Assembly: GCA_020072565.1 (NCBI GenBank)
Contig: JAIQGI010000022.1
Location: 1 to 64,000 of the forward strand
DNA: 64,000 nt
Reading direction: 5' to 3'
Origin: Terriglobia bacterium
Lineage (GTDB): Bacteria > Acidobacteriota > UBA6911
Positions 47,835-56,217 of the stretch are shown one piece after another. The notes below the pieces were generated by a model. It was not told the origin of the DNA, did no database searches, and saw only the letters and a list, made by a program, of their open reading frames with translations. The translations under genes were made by a program, and so were the position numbers. Within the stretch, counting starts at the first letter, position 1, and the number at the start of each line of letters is the position of its first letter.

Positions 47835-48018
47835 TCAACCAGCTCCAATCAGCGGATTCCTCGTGCGGACGCCCTGGAAGCGGGAGAATTCGCGATCGGC
47901 TGTCCAGATTTCTCTGTTGCCATGGTCGCAGCAGGTCGCCATGACACGCGCATCGTGCACGATCGGACCCATCGCCTTTCCGATGCTCAGGATCTCTGCG
48001 GCAAGGGTCCGATCGAGT
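47835..48018 (-). pseudogene. PIN-domain (VapC-like) toxin, C-terminal relic
   Basis: An unannotated minus-strand frame ending at TGA 47835 reads 'DRTLAAEILSIGKAMG', 'VHDARVMATCCDHGNRE' and 'IWTADREFSRFQGVRTRNPL'. This matches the second half of PIN toxins (conserved Asp in HDAR and TADREF). The first half with the initial Asp is absent and no start codon or antitoxin is attached. It directly follows the intact PIN toxin gene at 48034. Confidence 0.6.
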
Positions 48019-48033
48019 GAGCAGTTTTTGTGG

Positions 48034-48507
48034 TTAGGCTGAGTTTCTTGACCCTACAGGATGAGTTCTGGAGGGCTGCTTTTCGAGGGGATTTACATGT
48101 TTGACGCCGTGGAAGCGCTTGAAATCATGATCACTGGAATATATTTCGCAATCGAGTTCGAGGGCAAGGGCGGCAAGATGTGCATCGGAGGTCAGATTTC
48201 CGGCCGTGCCGGAGGAGCGGAGCAGATTGCGCAAAATGAGCCAGTGTTTTTCGCCGGGCACGACGGTTTGGACGTAGGGCTGTGCCAGCCACGAGTCGAG
48301 GTACTCGAGGGCAGCCTCGGGAGAGAGGGGATGTCTCACGACAGCCGGGTGGGTTACGATTCGAAGGAATGCCAGGACCACACCCCATGTCAGGCCGACG
48401 TGATCACTGCTCGACAGGACCTTCTCGAGCCATCGCCGCGCGGCATCATGATGGGGCGATGCCGAATCGATCGCATAAATCAACAGGTTGGCGTCGATCA
48501 GAATCAT
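48034..48507 (-). CDS. vapC: VapC-family PIN-domain toxin
   Basis: This 157-residue PIN protein has the Asp set: 'MILIDANLLIYAID', Glu/Asp region 'SPEAALEYLDSWL', 'TSDAHLAALAL' and 'IYSSDHDFKRF'. It is predicted to be a toxin RNase. Its start overlaps the antitoxin stop by 4 nt (ATGA). A C-terminal extension of about 15 residues ('EKQPSRTHPVGSRNSA') goes beyond the usual end. Confidence 0.88.
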   Translation of the reverse strand: MILIDANLLIYAIDSASPHHDAARRWLEKVLSSSDHVGLTWGVVLAFLRIVTHPAVVRHPLSPEAALEYLDSWLAQPYVQTVVPGEKHWLILRNLLRSSGTAGNLTSDAHLAALALELDCEIYSSDHDFKRFHGVKHVNPLEKQPSRTHPVGSRNSA

Positions 48508-48773
48508 TTTCTAAGCCGAAGCTTGCCGGCAATTTCCATGGTTTCGATTTCATCGGCCAGCCGCAACGCCTTGTCGATGTTGATACCCGGGAGCACTCCG
48601 CCCAGGGACGCGGGCTTGATCTTGTAGGGTCGGCTTTTCGGCAAAGCGTGCTCCGCTTGAATCCCGGCTTGCAAGGCGCAGTTGACAACCTCTTTGAATG
48701 ATTTGCCGGACTGGTATGCCTTTTTACGAAGCGCATGCGCCAGCCGGTCATCGATGGTCAGTGTGGTTCGCAT
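48504..48773 (-). CDS. vapB: VapB-like antitoxin
   Basis: ATG 48773 gives an 89-residue protein opening 'MRTTLTIDDRLAHALRKKA', a ribbon-helix-helix start, followed by 'SFKEVVNCALQAG' and a Pro-rich toxin-binding tail. A TATGAT sequence 8 nt before the start may be the -10, which would give a very short leader. It forms a coupled operon with the PIN toxin. Confidence 0.82.
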   Translation of the reverse strand: MRTTLTIDDRLAHALRKKAYQSGKSFKEVVNCALQAGIQAEHALPKSRPYKIKPASLGGVLPGINIDKALRLADEIETMEIAGKLRLRK

Positions 48774-48903
48774 GCTTACATCATAGCACACAAATGCCAG
48801 ACATCAAAGCATCATCGAAGTTCGCAAGTTCATTACAACACGTCTGTCTCATAGAACGAGAAAACCGGAATAGGACGGCGCACCCATACGCGGGCATGCC
48901 GGC

Positions 48904-49164
48904 TCACTCGAGGGACAGGCCGAAAGACTCGGGGTGCTCGAGAACCGCCTTAATCGCGGCGGCGAAGGTGTCGAAATCGCCGAGATCGTTCTTAAAGACC
49001 CCTTCCAGCGCCCTGCGCAGATAGAATTGCGCGCGCACAAAGTTTTCTTCCTGCGCAAACTCCACGTCCGGCAACTCCCCCAGTTTTTGCAGCATCAGCC
49101 TATCTCTGGCTATGCCGTCGAGCCGGGGAATGACCGACTGACTCTTGATCGATGGTGGCGCCAT
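48904..49164 (-). CDS. HepT-like HEPN toxin with an internal deletion removing the catalytic motif
   Basis: The 86-residue product matches the two ends of HepT (DUF86) proteins: 'ARDRLMLQKLGELPDV' plus 'EENFVRAQFYLRRALEG', then directly 'KNDLGDFDTFAAAIKAVLEH'. In full-length family members of about 135-145 residues, some 50 residues lie between these parts, including the R-x4-6-H RNase centre ('YRNRLVH'-like). Here that part is missing without breaking the frame. The protein should be non-toxic but may still bind its partner. The MntA gene lies 3 nt upstream. Confidence 0.75.
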   Translation of the reverse strand: MAPPSIKSQSVIPRLDGIARDRLMLQKLGELPDVEFAQEENFVRAQFYLRRALEGVFKNDLGDFDTFAAAIKAVLEHPESFGLSLE

Positions 49165-49167
49165 ACC

Positions 49168-49575
49168 TCAGATCCTTTGCAGCACCGCCTCGTTGAAATT
49201 ATCGAGATGCGGTTTGAAATCCGCGTACAGGATCATGACTCGCTCTTCGAATTCGTATCGGGCGTCCTCAGAAGAGGCAAAGAGGAGCCGGCCATGCCTG
49301 ATGGCGTCCGAACAGATTTCCAGGCCGGCCAGTTGCAGGAAGACGATATCCATGATCGTGTCCGGGAAGGCATCGGTCAGGAGGTCGTACAGTTGGTTGT
49401 AGGCCACGAACGAATCAGCACTGACTTTCCGCAGGTCTCGGAATACGATCCCGAAATCGAGGTCGCTCAGCGGGTGCGCGCAGCCCTCGGCCACGGAGCC
49501 AAAGACGTACACAAGTTCCACTCCCGCCGACTTGAGCCTGTCTTCTGTTTGATGCGCGATCTCCAGATTTATCAT
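49168..49575 (-). CDS. MntA-like nucleotidyltransferase antitoxin
   Basis: This 135-residue minimal nucleotidyltransferase has the signature 'VYVFGSVAEGCAHPLSDLDF' (GS-x-DxD). The third acidic residue is in 'IMDIVFLQ'. MntA proteins adenylylate HepT on a Tyr near its RNase motif to silence it. Here the target toxin has lost that region, so the antitoxin is a leftover or has another job. ATG 49575 is chosen over an upstream start because family members begin at this helix. Confidence 0.8.
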   Translation of the reverse strand: MINLEIAHQTEDRLKSAGVELVYVFGSVAEGCAHPLSDLDFGIVFRDLRKVSADSFVAYNQLYDLLTDAFPDTIMDIVFLQLAGLEICSDAIRHGRLLFASSEDARYEFEERVMILYADFKPHLDNFNEAVLQRI

Positions 49576-50095
49576 TTGATTGGAACGTACACACAAGGAG
49601 TCTAAACGTCAAGGAGCATCGTCTGCGTCCGGCCGGCGACGCAGGCGCGGTGTAGCTGAAAAGAAGCGCAAGCGCGTCGATGAGCGCCTTCGGTTTGGTG
49701 AGATCCGCGTCGATGGCGAGCGCGTCGTTCTGATACAGGAGCGCGCGGCGCGGCGTCTGGAAGAGGATGTTGTCGCGGGGGTAACCGGCCTCGAACTTGC
49801 GGCGGACCTCGCGACGCAGGTCATCGTGGATGTCCTTGGCTTCCCAAAAGCCGTGGGTCAGGCGGAAATCGTCGACCAGGGCGCCGTCGACGCGCAGGGG
49901 CATCCGGCGTTGGCGGCGGATTTCCCATTCCGGCACCAGCGTCCAGTCATGCTGCCGGGCGCAGTGAGAGAGCAGGCTCTGAAATGCGGACCGGACCGCC
50001 GATTCGTGCCGGACACCCAGTTCCTCGAACTGGCGCAGCGCCGCGTGGTAGTTCTGAACCGGCTTGTGCGCCGGCTTGAGTTCCAGCTTCCGCAT
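49415..50095 (-). pseudogene. type ISP restriction-modification enzyme, N-terminal nuclease fragment
   Basis: From ATG 50095 the frame encodes 'MRKLELKPAHKPVQNYHAAL', 'ESAVRSAFQSLLSHCARQHD' and a PD-(D/E)xK-like site ('VDGALVDDFRLTHGFWEAKD'). This is the N-terminal nuclease region I know from type ISP (single-polypeptide) enzymes. Similarity ends near 49645 ('LIDALALLFSYTAP'). The helicase, methyltransferase and target-recognition parts, usually well over 1000 residues, are absent. The remaining frame runs on meaninglessly over the MntA gene. This is a remnant of a lost defence system. Confidence 0.65.
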
Positions 50096-50230
50096 CAGCG
50101 CTTCTTTCCATGCGAGTGTGACGTGGTCGAGGTTAGCGCAGGGAGGCAAGCAATGGCAAGCGATTCAGCGTGTCAGGATCGGGCGAAGACGGCGTCGGCC
50201 GGCCTGGAAAATAGCCTCCTGGCATCGAAT

Positions 50231-50890
50231 CTAGTCGTGCAGGACTACGCTCAGGAGGCTGTTGTTGACCGTCAACCCGCCGCTGTCGGCGTAATCGATA
50301 AAGCCATGCTGCCTGAACTTATTCATGAAATGACTGACTCGCGACCGGGTAGTGCCTACCATTTGTGCCAGATCATCCTGACTGACTCTGGGAACCACAG
50401 GTTCGGATCGGCTTTCCTTGCCGAAATGAGAAAGCAGCAGGAGAATCCGAGCCAGACGCCTTTCACTCGAGTTGAAAAGCTGATCGACAAGATCCGCTTC
50501 ATATCGGATGTTGCGGAAAAGCAGATGGGAGACGAAAACTTCCGAGATGGCATGCTGATCGTGGAGCAGGCTCGCCAGCTTCTGCCTCTCGATCCGGATA
50601 ATCGTGCAATCTGTCGTCGCGCTGGCTGCCGCCATGCGCAACGGCTGACCTGCAAGGCATCCCTCGCCAAAAAACTCACCGGCGTTCAGAATGGCAACAA
50701 TCGCTTCCTTGCCCTGTTTGGAGGTGACTGCGAGCTTCACCGCGCCTCGTCGGAGGAAAAACACGGAATCGGCGGGGTCTCCTTGCCGGAAGATGTTGCG
50801 GTTTGCGCTGTATTCTTTAACGGTTTTCCCTTGGGAGATTCCAGAGAGGATGGTCTCCCAATCGACAGGCTGACTTTTGTTATCTGCCAT
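50231..50890 (-). CDS. Crp/Fnr family transcription regulator (paralogue 2)
   Basis: This 219-residue protein has the cyclic-nucleotide-like sensor ('FRQGDPADSVFFLRRGAVKL', 'GEFFGEGCLAGQPLRMAAAS') and the winged helix ('MVGTTRSRVSHFMNKFRQHG'). It is closely related to the gene at 40950, with long identical stretches such as 'YEADLVDQLFNSSE' and 'LLSVVLHD', and even the last codons agree at the DNA level. No Fe-S Cys motif is seen. The two copies bracket the CheB-CheR/kinase genes, which suggests a segmental duplication. Confidence 0.9.
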   Translation of the reverse strand: MADNKSQPVDWETILSGISQGKTVKEYSANRNIFRQGDPADSVFFLRRGAVKLAVTSKQGKEAIVAILNAGEFFGEGCLAGQPLRMAAASATTDCTIIRIERQKLASLLHDQHAISEVFVSHLLFRNIRYEADLVDQLFNSSERRLARILLLLSHFGKESRSEPVVPRVSQDDLAQMVGTTRSRVSHFMNKFRQHGFIDYADSGGLTVNNSLLSVVLHD

Positions 50891-51087
50891 GACTACCTCG
50901 TTCTGTATGCCACAGACCCATCTATGGCATGGAAGAGGATCGGTTTTTGGTTCTCCGCCTCCCTATATTTTATGTTCTAAAGTGTTTGTTGCGAACTGGG
51001 CAGTCGCCTAGTTTTCAAGGAAAAGGAGCCTGGCAATTTGGGACCGGCATTCGTCAGGGACGATGCCGTTTTCGATGGGATCTCGCG

Positions 51088-51738
51088 TTAAGAAGAGCGT
51101 TCGGCGGGGATGATGCGATGCTCGATCGCATAGCGAGTGAAGTCCGCAACGGTGTGCAAGTTGAGCTCTCGGGCGAGCGTCGACTTATGAAACTCCACCG
51201 TCTTTATGGAAATGTTCAAGATGGACGCAATTTCCTTGCGGCTCCGCCCTTCGGCCACCAATTGCAGAACCTCTCGCTGGCGAGGAGTCAGGCGGTCCGA
51301 GGGCTTGCCTCCCGGTGTCGCAGACGAAATCAGCAGCTCCAGGGCGTTCCGGGTCACGAGCGGGCTTACATAATGATGGCCCTTCATCACCTCGCGGATG
51401 GCGATCTTCAACTCGGAAGCCGCCGCGCGCTTCAAGAGGTATCCCATGGCGCCTGCCCGAAACGCTGCCGCCACATAGTCGGAGTCTGCATGCATGGTAA
51501 GAAAGATCAGCTTAGCCGAAGGCAGAAGCTTCCGGAGCCGATGTGCCGCGTCGATGCCATTCAGAGCCGGCATGGAGATGTCGAGGAGAATAATATCGGG
51601 TTTCAAGGTCTTCGCCGCGACCAGAAGCGACTGGCCATCTTCCACGCTGCCTACCAGCTCAAACTCCGGCTCCAGCATGAGCCGGATTCCCTCGAGCATC
51701 AGAGTGTGGTCGTCGGCGAGCAGCAACCGGGGGCGCAT
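51088..51738 (-). CDS. NarL/FixJ-type response regulator
   Basis: This 216-residue protein has a receiver with phospho-Asp in 'DIILLDISMPALNGIDAA' and Lys in 'MGYLLKRAAAS'. A LuxR-type helix-turn-helix follows ('LTPRQREVLQLVAEGRSRKE', 'ISIKTVEFHKSTL'). It is a DNA-binding activator or repressor. Its start is 12 nt after the long hybrid kinase gene, which carries a HisKA_3 domain, the usual partner of NarL-type regulators, so the two form a cognate pair. GGAG precedes the ATG. Confidence 0.92.
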   Translation of the reverse strand: MRPRLLLADDHTLMLEGIRLMLEPEFELVGSVEDGQSLLVAAKTLKPDIILLDISMPALNGIDAAHRLRKLLPSAKLIFLTMHADSDYVAAAFRAGAMGYLLKRAAASELKIAIREVMKGHHYVSPLVTRNALELLISSATPGGKPSDRLTPRQREVLQLVAEGRSRKEIASILNISIKTVEFHKSTLARELNLHTVADFTRYAIEHRIIPAERSS

Positions 51739-51750
51739 ATCATCTGCTCC

Positions 51751-54700
51751 TCAATTCAGCGGTATCCGAATCATGATGGCAGCGCCGCGGCCGGGTAGCG
51801 TCACCAGCGAGAACTCTCCCCGGACCAGCCGCACGCGTTCCTGCATGCCGATCAGTCCCAGCCCGCCTTTATGCTGCACTGAGTGGATATCAAACCCAAC
51901 GCCGTGATCCCGAATGGAAAGGGACAGCCGTTTCGAACCTCCGGTAAGTCTGATTTTCACCGATGTCTTGCCCGCGTGCTTGGCGACGTTGCGCAGAGCC
52001 TCCTGAACGATCCGATAGAGAGAGCTTGCAGCCTCCGGTGGAATTCGCGCCGGCACTCTGCGCGCCGTGAACTGGACCGGGAGGCCCTCGCGCTCGGAAA
52101 ACTCCCGGCAGTAAGTACGTATCGCGACGGCGAGGCCGAGGTGATCGAGGGTCGAAGGATGAAGCTGGTAGGCGATCCTGCGGAGGTCATTGGAGAGCGT
52201 GCCAATTCCATCGCGGATCGCCAGCAGCCGTCTCTTCCCGTCCATCAGATCGGGAGGAAGCTGCTGGTCGAGCGTCTCCACATCAAACTGCAGCTTGGCC
52301 ACCTTTTGGCTCAAGTCGTCATGCAGCTCCCTGGATACGCGGCGGCGCTCTTCCTCCTGGGTGTTGAGCAGGCCTGCTGTTAACGCGCGCAATTCCTCGC
52401 GGGTGCGCAGCAAGGCTGCTTCACTGTCGTGCAAGGCAGTTTCACCAACCCGCACACTGCGCTGCAGTCGTTGCCGTTCTTCGACCAGGACGTGTTCTGC
52501 TCGTTTCTGAGCGGTGATATCCTCCACTGCGACGAGGATCTGATTTTCGTCATCGGGATGGATCCTGCGGGCATGGATCGCTACTGTCCTCCTGCCTGAT
52601 ATAGGGTACTCCTGCTTAAACTCGAGAGGTTCAATCGATTCCCGGTTCGCGGAGAGCCGCGCTAAAGCAGTCTGCAGGCCGGGCAGGTTCCACTGTTGCC
52701 CGCGCACCTCATAGAAGACCTGATTCTCGACGTCGGCGGGCCGCAGACGGTACGACTGGAAGAAGGCGCGGTTTGCCATTCGAACCCGCAAGTCGCTCCG
52801 CAGCACCAGGAGAGGCGTTTGAACCGACTCGACGACCGACTCGGCGAACTTGCGCGCCGAGTCGGCTGCAATCTGCGCGCGCCGAGCCTGGTCGATGTCC
52901 ACCAGGACCAGCACCGCGCCCTCGACCCGGTTGTCTCCCGTCCGATACGGCCGAACGTGCAGAAGGTGCCAGCATCCCTGGCGATCCAGCAACTCCGTTT
53001 CTTCCGGGTTGAATGTCTCGAGAACCCTCCGTACCCTCGATTCCAGGTCGTCCATGCTGAGCCGCGTCTGAATGTCCAGGATCGGCCGGCCGATGTCGCC
53101 GGGTTGAAATCCGAAGAGGCGTTCGGCCGACGTCGTGAGCCGCCGGATACGGAGCTCGTTGTCGATCATCAGCATCGGCATCGATGCGCTTTTCAGCAGA
53201 TTCGCAAGATCGTCGCTGAGCTTGCCCAGTTCCTGAATGCGGTTCCGTAACTCCTCGTTGACCGTGTTCAGCTCTTCATTGCTCGACTGCAGCTCTTCCT
53301 TCGAAGTTTCCAGTTCTTCGTTGATGCTCTGCAGTTCCTCGTTACTCGACTGGATCTCTTCATTCGCGGAGGTGAGATCTTCGTTGGCCGCATCACGTTC
53401 GTTGATGATGGATTGGAGCCGCTGCTCGGTCAGGGTAAGCTCCTCCCGGAGCCGCTCCAGTCCGGCGGAGCCGGCTTTGGATTTGCGGCGTGACCTCGTG
53501 CTTCCCGATGGTTCGCGTGGCTGGCCGAGCCGCTCCTTTGCGCGGCTGAGGAACAGGACGAGAAAACATCGGCCATCACTCGTTGGGGCGGTAAGGCGAC
53601 GCACTTCCAGCCGGACGGCGCCGATCTCGCCATCCCCGCTCTTCTGTAGGACGGTCGATTGGGCCGGGCCCGCTTCGCTCTTTGCTTTCGCGAGGAGCTT
53701 TCGCAACTCGCCCCTAATACACTCCCGTGCCATTTTGAGGAGTGACAGCGTGGCCTGTCCCGGAGCGAGGCGCAAATACGGACTTGTGTCCCCGTGCGAC
53801 TGGAGGATTTCGAAGCTTTCGTTCACGATCACCCAGGCCGGCCCATACTCGGACAGGACGATGCGCTCGGCCTCTTTGTCAAGCTCTGCCTCGAATGACC
53901 TCTCCTTGCCGATCGAGGGTGCGTGGGGGGGAAGACTTGGTGGCTGCTCGCTGACGAATCCACGGCCGATGAGTTCCGCGTGGACTCGAGCGGTTTTTCT
54001 GGTGAAAAACTTGTGACGCTTGTCGACGAGTGAAAACAGGCCCGGGACGTTGCTCAGGCTCTCCGCAAGGCCCAGCATCAGGTAGCCGTTCGGTTGCAGC
54101 GCATAGTGAAATGTAGCGGCCACCTGGCGCTGCAGCGCAGATTCGAGGTAAATCAGAAGGTTCCGGCAGCTGATCAGGTCGAGACGCGAGAAGGGCGGGT
54201 CCAGGAGCAGGTTCTGGCGCGCGAACACGCACATTTCACGAACCGACTTAAGGACCTGGAAGCCGTTCTCCACGCGCGCTAAAAAGCGTGCCCGCCGTTC
54301 CGGCGAGACGTTGGCGACCTGGTTCTCCGCGTACGTGGCAGTACGAGCCATCACAATCGCCTGTTCGCTGAGGTCGGTGCCGAAGATATGGATCGGGACC
54401 GGCGCGGGACACTTCTCGTTCGCCTCGATCAGGCACATGGCGATCGAGTAGACCTCCTCTCCTGTGGAACAGCCGGGCACCCACACGCGCAGCGGCAAGT
54501 CGCTGGACCGTTCCTTCAACAGTCGCGGCAAGATATCTTTTTCGAGGGCCAGAAAAACCTCGGGATCACGGAAAAAGCTGGTGACATTGATCAGCAGGTC
54601 CTCACACAACGCCAACAGCTCCGTAGGATTGGATTCCAGATCAGAAATGTATGCCTCCAGACCCTCATGGCGCCGCTGGATGATCCGGCGAGTGATGCGC

Positions 54701-55563
54701 CGCCGGATCGTCGCACGCCGGTATCCGCGAAAGTCCACCCTGGTGGCCGCTTGTATGAGCGCGAAGATCCGGTTCAGTTGAAACTCGTCCCCGGCGTTTT
54801 CCTGGGGAACAGCCACCGGCTCGCGTCCGACCAGGGAAAGGTGCCGTACAATCCTTGCCAACTCGGCCGCGATCTCTTCTGGGGATAAAATCAGGTCGAC
54901 GGTTCCGGCCGCGATTGCGGTTCGCGGCATGTCGGGATGTTTGGCCGAACTCTCGCTTTGAACGATGGCAATGCCGCCATCGGCCCGAATCGCCTGCAGG
55001 CCCAAAGCCCCATCGGAATCCGCGCCGGACAGGATCACCCCGATCGCAATTGTTTTCTGGTCCACCGCCAGGGAGCGGAAGAAGTAATCGATCGGCCTGG
55101 GTGCGCCACGCTCCTCCGGGCGAGGTTCGAGTTCCAGGACGTCGCCCGTAATGCGCATCAGAGTATTGGGCGGGATGACATAGACATGGTTGGGCTGAAC
55201 CGGCGTGCGGGGTTGAACCTCCATGACCGGCATCGCGGTCGTTCGCGACAACAACGAGGCCAGCATGCTGGGATGCTGAGGAGCAAGATGCTGGATAAAG
55301 ACGAAAGCCATTCCGGTATCGGCGGGAAGGTGTTGCAGGAGCTGCGTGAATGCCTCCAATCCTCCGGCGGAAGCGCCGACGCCGACGACAGGGAGAGGCG
55401 CCACTTGTAGCGGATCCTCTTCATCGGAATCCTGTATCAAGGGAATGCGGTCATCCTCCGAGCCCGTTGCCGGCTCATGCTCCCGATCCCGCGCATCCGT
55501 CGTCGCCCTGGACAGGTGTTCCGCGTCGCGGACGCGCCGCGACGTGCGTTTGCTCTTTGCCAT
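51751..55563 (-). CDS. CheB-CheR-coiled-coil-PAS-PAS-HisKA_3 hybrid histidine kinase
   Basis: This 1270-residue protein has CheB with Ser in 'GVGASAGG', His in 'FIQHLAPQH' and Asp in 'LSGADSDGALG'. CheR has 'VWVPGCSTGEEVYSIAM'. A PAS-like segment, NEEL-repeat coiled-coil ('NEEIQSSNEELQSINEELET'), two PAS domains and a second coiled-coil follow. The kinase has phospho-His in 'RELHDDLSQKVAKLQF', N box 'IVQEALRNVAKHAG' and G box 'IRDHGVGFDIH'. It is the intact version of the architecture that is truncated at 37853 and split at 44471/43133. ATG 55563 is the likely start; an in-frame GTG 55581 is possible. It operates with the NarL-type regulator downstream. Confidence 0.92.
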   Translation of the reverse strand: MAKSKRTSRRVRDAEHLSRATTDARDREHEPATGSEDDRIPLIQDSDEEDPLQVAPLPVVGVGASAGGLEAFTQLLQHLPADTGMAFVFIQHLAPQHPSMLASLLSRTTAMPVMEVQPRTPVQPNHVYVIPPNTLMRITGDVLELEPRPEERGAPRPIDYFFRSLAVDQKTIAIGVILSGADSDGALGLQAIRADGGIAIVQSESSAKHPDMPRTAIAAGTVDLILSPEEIAAELARIVRHLSLVGREPVAVPQENAGDEFQLNRIFALIQAATRVDFRGYRRATIRRRITRRIIQRRHEGLEAYISDLESNPTELLALCEDLLINVTSFFRDPEVFLALEKDILPRLLKERSSDLPLRVWVPGCSTGEEVYSIAMCLIEANEKCPAPVPIHIFGTDLSEQAIVMARTATYAENQVANVSPERRARFLARVENGFQVLKSVREMCVFARQNLLLDPPFSRLDLISCRNLLIYLESALQRQVAATFHYALQPNGYLMLGLAESLSNVPGLFSLVDKRHKFFTRKTARVHAELIGRGFVSEQPPSLPPHAPSIGKERSFEAELDKEAERIVLSEYGPAWVIVNESFEILQSHGDTSPYLRLAPGQATLSLLKMARECIRGELRKLLAKAKSEAGPAQSTVLQKSGDGEIGAVRLEVRRLTAPTSDGRCFLVLFLSRAKERLGQPREPSGSTRSRRKSKAGSAGLERLREELTLTEQRLQSIINERDAANEDLTSANEEIQSSNEELQSINEELETSKEELQSSNEELNTVNEELRNRIQELGKLSDDLANLLKSASMPMLMIDNELRIRRLTTSAERLFGFQPGDIGRPILDIQTRLSMDDLESRVRRVLETFNPEETELLDRQGCWHLLHVRPYRTGDNRVEGAVLVLVDIDQARRAQIAADSARKFAESVVESVQTPLLVLRSDLRVRMANRAFFQSYRLRPADVENQVFYEVRGQQWNLPGLQTALARLSANRESIEPLEFKQEYPISGRRTVAIHARRIHPDDENQILVAVEDITAQKRAEHVLVEERQRLQRSVRVGETALHDSEAALLRTREELRALTAGLLNTQEEERRRVSRELHDDLSQKVAKLQFDVETLDQQLPPDLMDGKRRLLAIRDGIGTLSNDLRRIAYQLHPSTLDHLGLAVAIRTYCREFSEREGLPVQFTARRVPARIPPEAASSLYRIVQEALRNVAKHAGKTSVKIRLTGGSKRLSLSIRDHGVGFDIHSVQHKGGLGLIGMQERVRLVRGEFSLVTLPGRGAAIMIRIPLN

Positions 55564-55737
55564 CCGTGCCGTGCTCCTCACGAGCGTGCAGGCGTTTTCT
55601 GCAGTGTGCCAGAACCGCCCATATTATCCATCGCGTCCAGGTGCCGAGTCAATCGAAGCGCGCGTATGTGGGCAGGAAATACCCGCAGCCATCGCCCGTT
55701 GCTTCATCCAAATTGCTCTCTTGGCCGGGAAATCCTA

Positions 55738-55792
55738 GGGGTTTTCCCCATGCTAACCGGGCACCTGCCTAGTTCCCATGCGGGAAAGGCAG
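55738..55792. promoter_or_regulatory. two adjacent palindromes in the divergent sensor/zinc-ribbon region
   Basis: GGGG-TTTT-CCCC at 55738-55749 is followed by an imperfect hairpin at 55765-55792 (CTGCCT...TTCCC ATGC GGGAA AGGCAG). They lie between the divergent sensor kinase (start 55563) and the zinc-ribbon gene (start 55855) and could be operators, perhaps for the NarL-type regulator (inference). Confidence 0.4.
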
Positions 55793-55854
55793 CCTTATAA
55801 GGGAGCGAGCACGGGTTGATGCCTTCTCACACGCGGGTGATTCGGGAGGTAGCC

Positions 55855-56169
55855 ATGGCACAGGTTCTGCGGCAGTGGCAAGAAAAGCAAGTGATCTGCG
55901 TTTGCTGTGTGTGCGGAGAGGCACGTGACGATATCGCAGCGGATGGCGCCTGGTACAGCCTGAAAGCACACCTGAGTAGATACGGAATTCAGGAACAGGA
56001 TCTGATGTTTACCCATACGTTCTGCCCTGGTTGCTTCATGCACTATAAGGAACTGCTTGGCCTGGTACCCGAGCGGCGCGCTCGCTGGGGGCTCGCGGGG
56101 GTCGGACCACGCGAAATAGTTGTACAATCTGAGGATGCCTCCGTGAGAAAAGGGGAAAGATATATATAG
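55855..56169 (+). CDS. small Cys-rich (zinc-ribbon-like) protein
   Basis: ATG 55855 has GGGAGGT 5 nt upstream; the product has 104 residues. It carries 'VICVCCVCGEARDD' and, after a Trp-containing helix region ('GAWYSLKAHLSRYGIQ'), 'FTHTFCPGCFMHYKEL'. The two CxxC pairs fit a zinc site. The same pattern ('ICxxCkkIRDd.gyW..ie.yi..h....fsHgiCp.C') is known to me as the short C-terminal module of many receiver and PAS proteins, where its role is unknown. Here it is a separate gene beside a PAS sensor, divergently transcribed. Confidence 0.7.
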   Translation: MAQVLRQWQEKQVICVCCVCGEARDDIAADGAWYSLKAHLSRYGIQEQDLMFTHTFCPGCFMHYKELLGLVPERRARWGLAGVGPREIVVQSEDASVRKGERYI

Positions 56170-56217
56170 CCACGGCAGAGGATGGCTCCTGGTACGTGAG
56201 AGAAAATCACACCGGGT

